50,853 nt of DNA from Saprospiraceae bacterium. Its GTDB lineage: Bacteria > Bacteroidota > Bacteroidia > Chitinophagales > Saprospiraceae. The stretch covers positions 1 through 50,853 of the forward strand of contig JAGFJA010000044.1 of NCBI GenBank assembly GCA_024103005.1, read 5' to 3'. This document shows, piece after piece, positions 50,705 through 50,853 of this stretch. The notes under the pieces were generated by a model. The model saw only the letters and a list, made by a program, of their open reading frames with translations. It did not search any database and was not told the origin of the DNA. The position numbers and the translations under genes were made by a program. Position 1 is the stretch's first letter. The number at the start of each line of letters is the position of its first letter.

Positions 50705-50853
50705 TTATGCCAATTTTCCGTGGTCCCGCAATATTTCAATCACTTCTTCCTGTGTCAACTGAGTTATATTGCTCAATATGGCAACGTCAAGACCATTGTC
50801 ATAGCCGTTGAGTATAACACTGGACTTACTCTTTTTTGTACCTTCTTCTCTAC
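50705..50853 (-). CDS. C-terminal end of a gene resembling PD-(D/E)XK (Rpn-type) proteins (partial)
   Basis: A minus-strand frame enters from the right edge and ends at TAA (50705-50707). The visible 49 codons include GLDVAILSNITQLTQEEVIE and a short charged end. This pattern, a small helical tail around a T-x-L-T/S-x-E-E-I motif, is common at the ends of Rpn-type PD-(D/E)XK nuclease/transposase-like proteins. The start is outside the window, so neither length nor catalytic residues can be checked. Confidence 0.5.
   Translation of the reverse strand, partial: REEGTKKSKSSVILNGYDNGLDVAILSNITQLTQEEVIEILRDHGKLA

Noticed and set aside
50629-50811. Plus-strand frame of 60 codons at the right edge
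   Set aside because: It overlaps the better supported end of the leftward Rpn-like gene and shows no family pattern.

Overview
The window looks like a chromosome segment of a Bacteroidota bacterium, most likely of the Saprospiria/Chitinophagia side. Evidence: several proteins with type IX secretion (T9SS) C-terminal sorting domains of type A and type B, a very large C25 peptidase of the PorU2 kind, a PUR-family (DUF3276) protein, weak Shine-Dalgarno signals, and promoters of the Bacteroidota type (TTTG, about 20 bases, TAnnTTTG; the -7 form TACCTTTG occurs before four genes). This placement is inference. No tRNA, rRNA or CRISPR was seen.

Bases 1-7458 are an accessory region. An IS91-like element (99 to about 2334) carries a frameshifted tyrosine recombinase and an intact HUH (rolling-circle) transposase. 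Next to it stand two gene modules, perR-katA and an unknown 651-residue beta-propeller-like protein. Each lies between the same pair of repeats: repA (139 bp) on the left and repB (185 bp) on the right. At the junctions each module has its own imperfect inverted repeat that begins with GTT and ends with AAC. This is the arrangement expected of integron cassettes with an unusually long attC-like site, and repA has a hairpin whose only stem difference is compensatory. It is the most interesting structure in the window.

Bases 7773-21000 are ordinary chromosome: a GNAT-like protein, a PAP2/AUR1-like membrane enzyme, a DtxR-type metalloregulator, an EF-G-like GTPase with degenerate GTPase motifs, a PUR-family protein, an ENPP-type phosphodiesterase, purB, ppk1, a DinB-like protein and a Bcr/CflA-type exporter.

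Bases 21000-35200 combine cell-surface functions: the PorU2-like C25 peptidase, two GT-C membrane glycosyltransferases, a dipeptidyl-peptidase IV, an ABC exporter and two family 2 glycosyltransferases, as in surface polysaccharide or glycoprotein assembly.

Bases 35400-43900 hold a cluster of T9SS cargo. One large gene (metzincin-like protease, beta-helix, sorting domain) is broken by a single in-frame TGA and has an out-of-frame (GAATT)8 tract in the expected signal-peptide start. Housekeeping genes follow (serC, mtgA, rplS), then a T9SS type B PKD-like protein. At 49315 comes a lipoprotein whose signal peptide is encoded by (TTTTG)7, a second probable phase-variable tract. The window ends in the 3' end of a leftward gene that resembles the tail of PD-(D/E)XK (Rpn-type) proteins.
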